Origin: Gemmatimonadetes bacterium T265 | Lineage (GTDB): Bacteria > Gemmatimonadota > Gemmatimonadetes > Gemmatimonadales > Gemmatimonadaceae | Length of the DNA stretch: 64,000 bases | Direction: 5' to 3' | Assembly: GCA_019973575.1 (NCBI GenBank) | Contig: BPUI01000001.1 | Location: 2,740,342-2,804,341 of the forward strand | In this document: positions 61,173 to 64,000 of the stretch, piece after piece | Layout: every line of letters starts with the position of its first letter | Position numbering within the stretch: the stretch's first letter is position 1 | Translations under genes and position numbers: made by a program | The notes under the pieces: model-generated | Database searches by the model: none | What the model saw: the letters and a program-made list of their open reading frames with translations, nothing else | What the model was told of the DNA's origin: nothing

Positions 61173-63512
61173 CTATTCCACGAGCAGCACGAGGGCGCGG
61201 AGCGCGGGGCGCGCGTCGGCCTGGTGCCCAGAGGAGAAGCCGGTCGCGGCGCGCGACGCCGCGAGCAGCCATTCAGCGTCGGTGGCGGCGCCGGGGTCGG
61301 CGTCGCGGATCGCCGCCTCGCGTTGGGCGGACATCGGTTGCGTGAGTGCGTCGCGGAGCCGGCCGGCGGCCACGGCGAGGGGCGCGTGTTCTGAAGGGGC
61401 AGCGGCGTGCAGTGCGCGGGCGGTGCGGGTGAGGAACGCGGCGCGCGCGTCGTGGCGACCGTCGCGGCCGTCGACGTCGCGGACCACCGGACGCGCAAGG
61501 GCGACGGCGTCGCGGGCGAGCTGCCGGCGTGCCCAGCGCGCGAGGCTTCGGCGCGCCACGCCGACGTGGGCGGGGCATGGCGGGAGCGTGACGCGCGCCT
61601 GGGCGAGGTACGCGAGGGCGCGACGGACGACGGCGGGGTTCGCGGTCGGGGCGCGGTGGCCGATGGCGGCGACGAGGGTCGGGACGCGGAGGGCGCCGAG
61701 ACAGGTGGGGCGGGCGATCACGGCGAGGTAGCCGGTAGTGCCGCAGCGTACTGCCAACGTCCGCGCGGCGGTGCCGTTGCCTAACGCCGGGGGCTCCCGG
61801 TTGCACGCGTCGCTCCACCGCTCGAGGCGACGGTCGCGGGCGAGTTGTGCGACGGCGGGCGAGGGTCGCGCGGCGGACGTCGGCACGTCGACCGGAGTCG
61901 CGCCGAGCGCGGCGCCATCTTCGAGCGCACCGACACCGACGGTGAGGCCGGCGGCCCGTCGCTTTGCGCGCGCGTGGGCGGCGAGCCGGAGGGCGCGCGC
62001 GGCGGTCGGCGGGGGGCGGAACGCGTACACGGCGACGACGGGGGCGGGTGCGCCGGGGCGGACGGCGCGGCCGGTCCGTTGGGCCAGGCGCGCTGGGGTC
62101 CACGGCAGGTCGAGGTGCACGACGACCGACGCGTCGCGGAGGTCGAGTCCCTCGGACAGCACGTCGGTGGTCAGCAGGAGGTCGATGCGTTCGACGTCGG
62201 CGGGCGCGCGGCGGTGCTGGCCGAGCGGGGCGAAGCGGGCGAGGACGTCGGCGCGCGGGAGCGGGCCGGAGGCGATGCGGCCGCCGGCGGCGGTAAGCAT
62301 GGCGACGCGGCCGTCGGGCGCGAGGGCGCGGTAGAGTGCGCGGACGGTGTCGGTCGAGTGACTGAACGCGACGACGCGCTCACCCGAGTGCCGGGCGCGG
62401 ATGGCGCGCACGTGCGCCGCTCGGCGCGCGTCGCCGAACGTGTCGCACGTGCGCACGAGGAGATGACGGAGGCTGGCCACGTACGCGTCGAGTTCGGCGC
62501 GCGTCGCGGGTCGCGGCTTGGCGGCGGGTGAGGCGGGCGTGAGCAGCGAGAGTTGCACCGTCGTCGGGTCGGCCGCGACGCCGCGGGTGAGGGCGCGCAG
62601 GTCCGCACGACTCGGCGGTCGGCCGGCGTCGAGCGCGTCGCCCACGGCGAGGGCGCGCGCGAGGCGGCGCCGCAGTCCGGCGCGGAAGGCGGCGTCGCTC
62701 GACGTCCAGAGGCGGAGAAGCGTGTAGCGGTCGAGGTCGGGGACGGCGGCGCCGTCGGAGGGCGCGACGGCGGACGGCAGCGCGTGGAGCGCGTCGAGCA
62801 GGTCGGGCGCGTCGTCGAGGTCGAGCCATACCGTTGGCGCGACGGTCGGACGTCCGGGAAGTGGCGGCGCGGTGGAGGTGCGGGTGGAAGCGGACGCGAT
62901 GTCGGTCGCAGCCCGTCGAACGACGAGCCGCGCGAGGGTCGCCGCGTCGAGCGCGTCGGCGCGGGCGCCGAGCGTGAGGGCGAAGAGCGCGGTGAGGTCG
63001 TCGGGTCGGTTGTGGACCGGCGTGGCCGAGAGGAGCAGGAGGCGGGCGTCGGCCGCGAGCGCGGCGAGGTGGCGCCAGCGGACGGTGCGGCGGTTGCGGA
63101 AGTGGTGGGCCTCGTCGGCAACGATCAGCCGTGGTGCTGCCGCGGTGGCAGCGGGTGGCGAGTCGCGGCCGAGTGCTTCCATTGTGACGACGCGGCGCAC
63201 GAGGCCGGCGTCGCGGAGGGCGGCGGTCCAGTGCGGGCGGAGGGCGGCGGGGGCGACGACGAGCGCGTCCGGCCTGTCGCGGAGGAGCGCGAGTGCGACG
63301 GCGGTCTTGCCGAGCCCGACGTCGTCGGCGAGGAGTGCGACGCGGTAGTGGCGAAGGGCGTAGCGGAGGCGGGCCGCGGCGTGGCGCTGGTGCGGGCGGA
63401 GTTCGAGCGCGCCGACGCGCACGTCGGACGGGCGCGGGTCGAGGCCTAACGCTTCGCGGGCGAGGAGCGCGCGGGCGGCTGCGGCCGGCGGCTGTCGCGA
63501 CGCGTCAGGCAT
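61173..63512 (-). CDS. SNF2-like DEAD/DEAH helicase
   Basis: The 779-residue protein has the helicase N-terminal domain: LRPHQRHAAARLRYAL (Q-like), Walker A ADDVGLGKTAVAL, VADEAHHFRN (motif II, DEAH) and LLLSATPVHN (motif III). Domain 2 has ERVVAFSHSTDTVRALYRAL, LLLTTDVLSEGLDLRDA and LAQRTGRAVRPG (motif VI). The C-terminal ~280 residues are helical and unassigned. The start overlaps the end of the upstream methyltransferase-like gene by 8 bp, so the pair is one unit, resembling helicase-methylase modules of defence systems. Confidence 0.85.
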   Translation of the reverse strand: MPDASRQPPAAAARALLAREALGLDPRPSDVRVGALELRPHQRHAAARLRYALRHYRVALLADDVGLGKTAVALALLRDRPDALVVAPAALRPHWTAALRDAGLVRRVVTMEALGRDSPPAATAAAPRLIVADEAHHFRNRRTVRWRHLAALAADARLLLLSATPVHNRPDDLTALFALTLGARADALDAATLARLVVRRAATDIASASTRTSTAPPLPGRPTVAPTVWLDLDDAPDLLDALHALPSAVAPSDGAAVPDLDRYTLLRLWTSSDAAFRAGLRRRLARALAVGDALDAGRPPSRADLRALTRGVAADPTTVQLSLLTPASPAAKPRPATRAELDAYVASLRHLLVRTCDTFGDARRAAHVRAIRARHSGERVVAFSHSTDTVRALYRALAPDGRVAMLTAAGGRIASGPLPRADVLARFAPLGQHRRAPADVERIDLLLTTDVLSEGLDLRDASVVVHLDLPWTPARLAQRTGRAVRPGAPAPVVAVYAFRPPPTAARALRLAAHARAKRRAAGLTVGVGALEDGAALGATPVDVPTSAARPSPAVAQLARDRRLERWSDACNREPPALGNGTAARTLAVRCGTTGYLAVIARPTCLGALRVPTLVAAIGHRAPTANPAVVRRALAYLAQARVTLPPCPAHVGVARRSLARWARRQLARDAVALARPVVRDVDGRDGRHDARAAFLTRTARALHAAAPSEHAPLAVAAGRLRDALTQPMSAQREAAIRDADPGAATDAEWLLAASRAATGFSSGHQADARPALRALVLLVE

Positions 63513-64000
63513 GCGGTCGCGGTCCGTCCGGGGCCGGTCGGCCGCGCCGGTCGGGGCGGGGGCGGCGAGCCCAGGCCGGGGGTGCGGGTTCGGCGAGGGC
63601 GGAGCGGAGCGGGCGCGCGGTTGTGATCCGCGCCGAGCCGGCCCAGGCGAGGAGGGGCGCGAGGGCGGCAGGCGTGACTCCGTACGCGGCGGCGACCGTG
63701 CGCGTGAGCGTGTCGGCGTTGGCGGTCGGCGGGAGGTGCGCGAGGGCGAGCCGGGCCGACGCCCAGTGCGGAGGTACCGGGAGTGCCGCGACGGTCCACG
63801 CGAGGTAGCGGTGGTAGCCGCCGCGGGCGGGTTCGGCGAGTGCGGCGAGCCAGGCGGCGATCGGGGGGGAGCGGAGGAGTGCGGCGAACGCGCGGGCGTC
63901 GTCGGATGCGTGGATGGGATCGTCGAAGCGCGCGACGTAGCACGTGTTCAGTGGGACATGGGTGTCGCCGGCGGCGAGGACACGCGGGTGCGGGGTGCGC
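63505..64000 (-). CDS. C-terminal part of a probable DNA methyltransferase (runs off the window)
   Basis: The minus strand from 64000 to the TGA at 63505-63507 is open and protein-like: RVLAAGDTHVPLNTCYVARF, then DDARAFAALLRSPPIAAWLA and ARGGYHRYLAWTVAALPVPP, with a proline/arginine-rich tail. The NTCYV-type strand followed by an L..LLRSP..AAWL helix is the usual end of N6-adenine DNA methylases of the class-I/Eco57I type. The SAM and catalytic motifs would lie beyond the window. It overlaps the helicase gene by 8 bp. Confidence 0.6.
   Translation of the reverse strand, partial: RTPHPRVLAAGDTHVPLNTCYVARFDDPIHASDDARAFAALLRSPPIAAWLAALAEPARGGYHRYLAWTVAALPVPPHWASARLALAHLPPTANADTLTRTVAAAYGVTPAALAPLLAWAGSARITTARPLRSALAEPAPPAWARRPRPDRRGRPAPDGPRPHA

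Overview
The window is very GC-rich DNA (roughly 70% or more by eye). It is densely coding, with many GTG starts and many 4-bp stop/start overlaps. The gene style resembles a soil bacterium of the Gemmatimonadota: DUF4097 pairs beside an ECF sigma factor, LytS/LytR two-component pairs, secreted lipocalin-like proteins and two rpsU copies. That assignment is an inference from style; no rRNA or tRNA gene is present to fix it.

Layout. 1-10 kb is an accessory stretch of small enzymes and sensors: a RibD-type reductase cut by the window start, a broken beta-propeller gene, an epoxide hydrolase, a LytS/LytR pair, a VOC gene next to a triple-VOC fusion, an M23-like protein, a frameshifted gene and an IS3 remnant. 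10.6-16.7 kb holds a PAS histidine kinase, a potassium-channel-like protein, rpsU and a cold-shock gene with a terminator-like hairpin in its leader. 16.7-30.6 kb looks like a defence island. It carries a DUF5677 protein, a SEFIR-domain protein, a small basic repeat protein and a type I restriction-modification operon (hsdR-hsdS-mrr-HEPN-zeta-like kinase-small ORF-hsdM). 30.6-35.3 kb is a second, decayed island with an XRE regulator, a membrane protein, IS-end repeats, frameshifted genes and an N-truncated serine recombinase. Both islands lie on the 3' side of queG, and partial copies of the queG 3' end mark their left borders (16720 and 30268). This suggests queG is an integration target that has collected elements more than once.

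35.3-64 kb looks like core genome. It contains queG, a second rpsU, a BmpA-type nucleoside-like ABC importer operon ending in an MFS gene, a TPR protein and NAD synthesis genes (nadB, then nadA-nadC). It continues with lipoproteins, an OmpA-like protein, fumarylacetoacetase with pterin carbinolamine dehydratase nearby (phenylalanine/tyrosine catabolism), a BI-1 family membrane protein and an ECF sigma/anti-sigma/DUF4097 operon. A helicase with the end of a probable DNA methyltransferase closes the window.

Several structures are not explained by gene annotation. The heptamer GTTAGGC/GCCTAAC occurs about 36 times on both strands and accounts for nearly all TTA leucine codons. A perfect 166-bp inverted repeat brackets a lone four-helix-bundle gene between nadB and nadA. 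A 14-bp tandem repeat forms a palindromic array after the ABC/MFS operon and also lies in-frame inside that operon's ATPase gene. A further 320-bp inverted-repeat element starts directly at the fahA stop codon.
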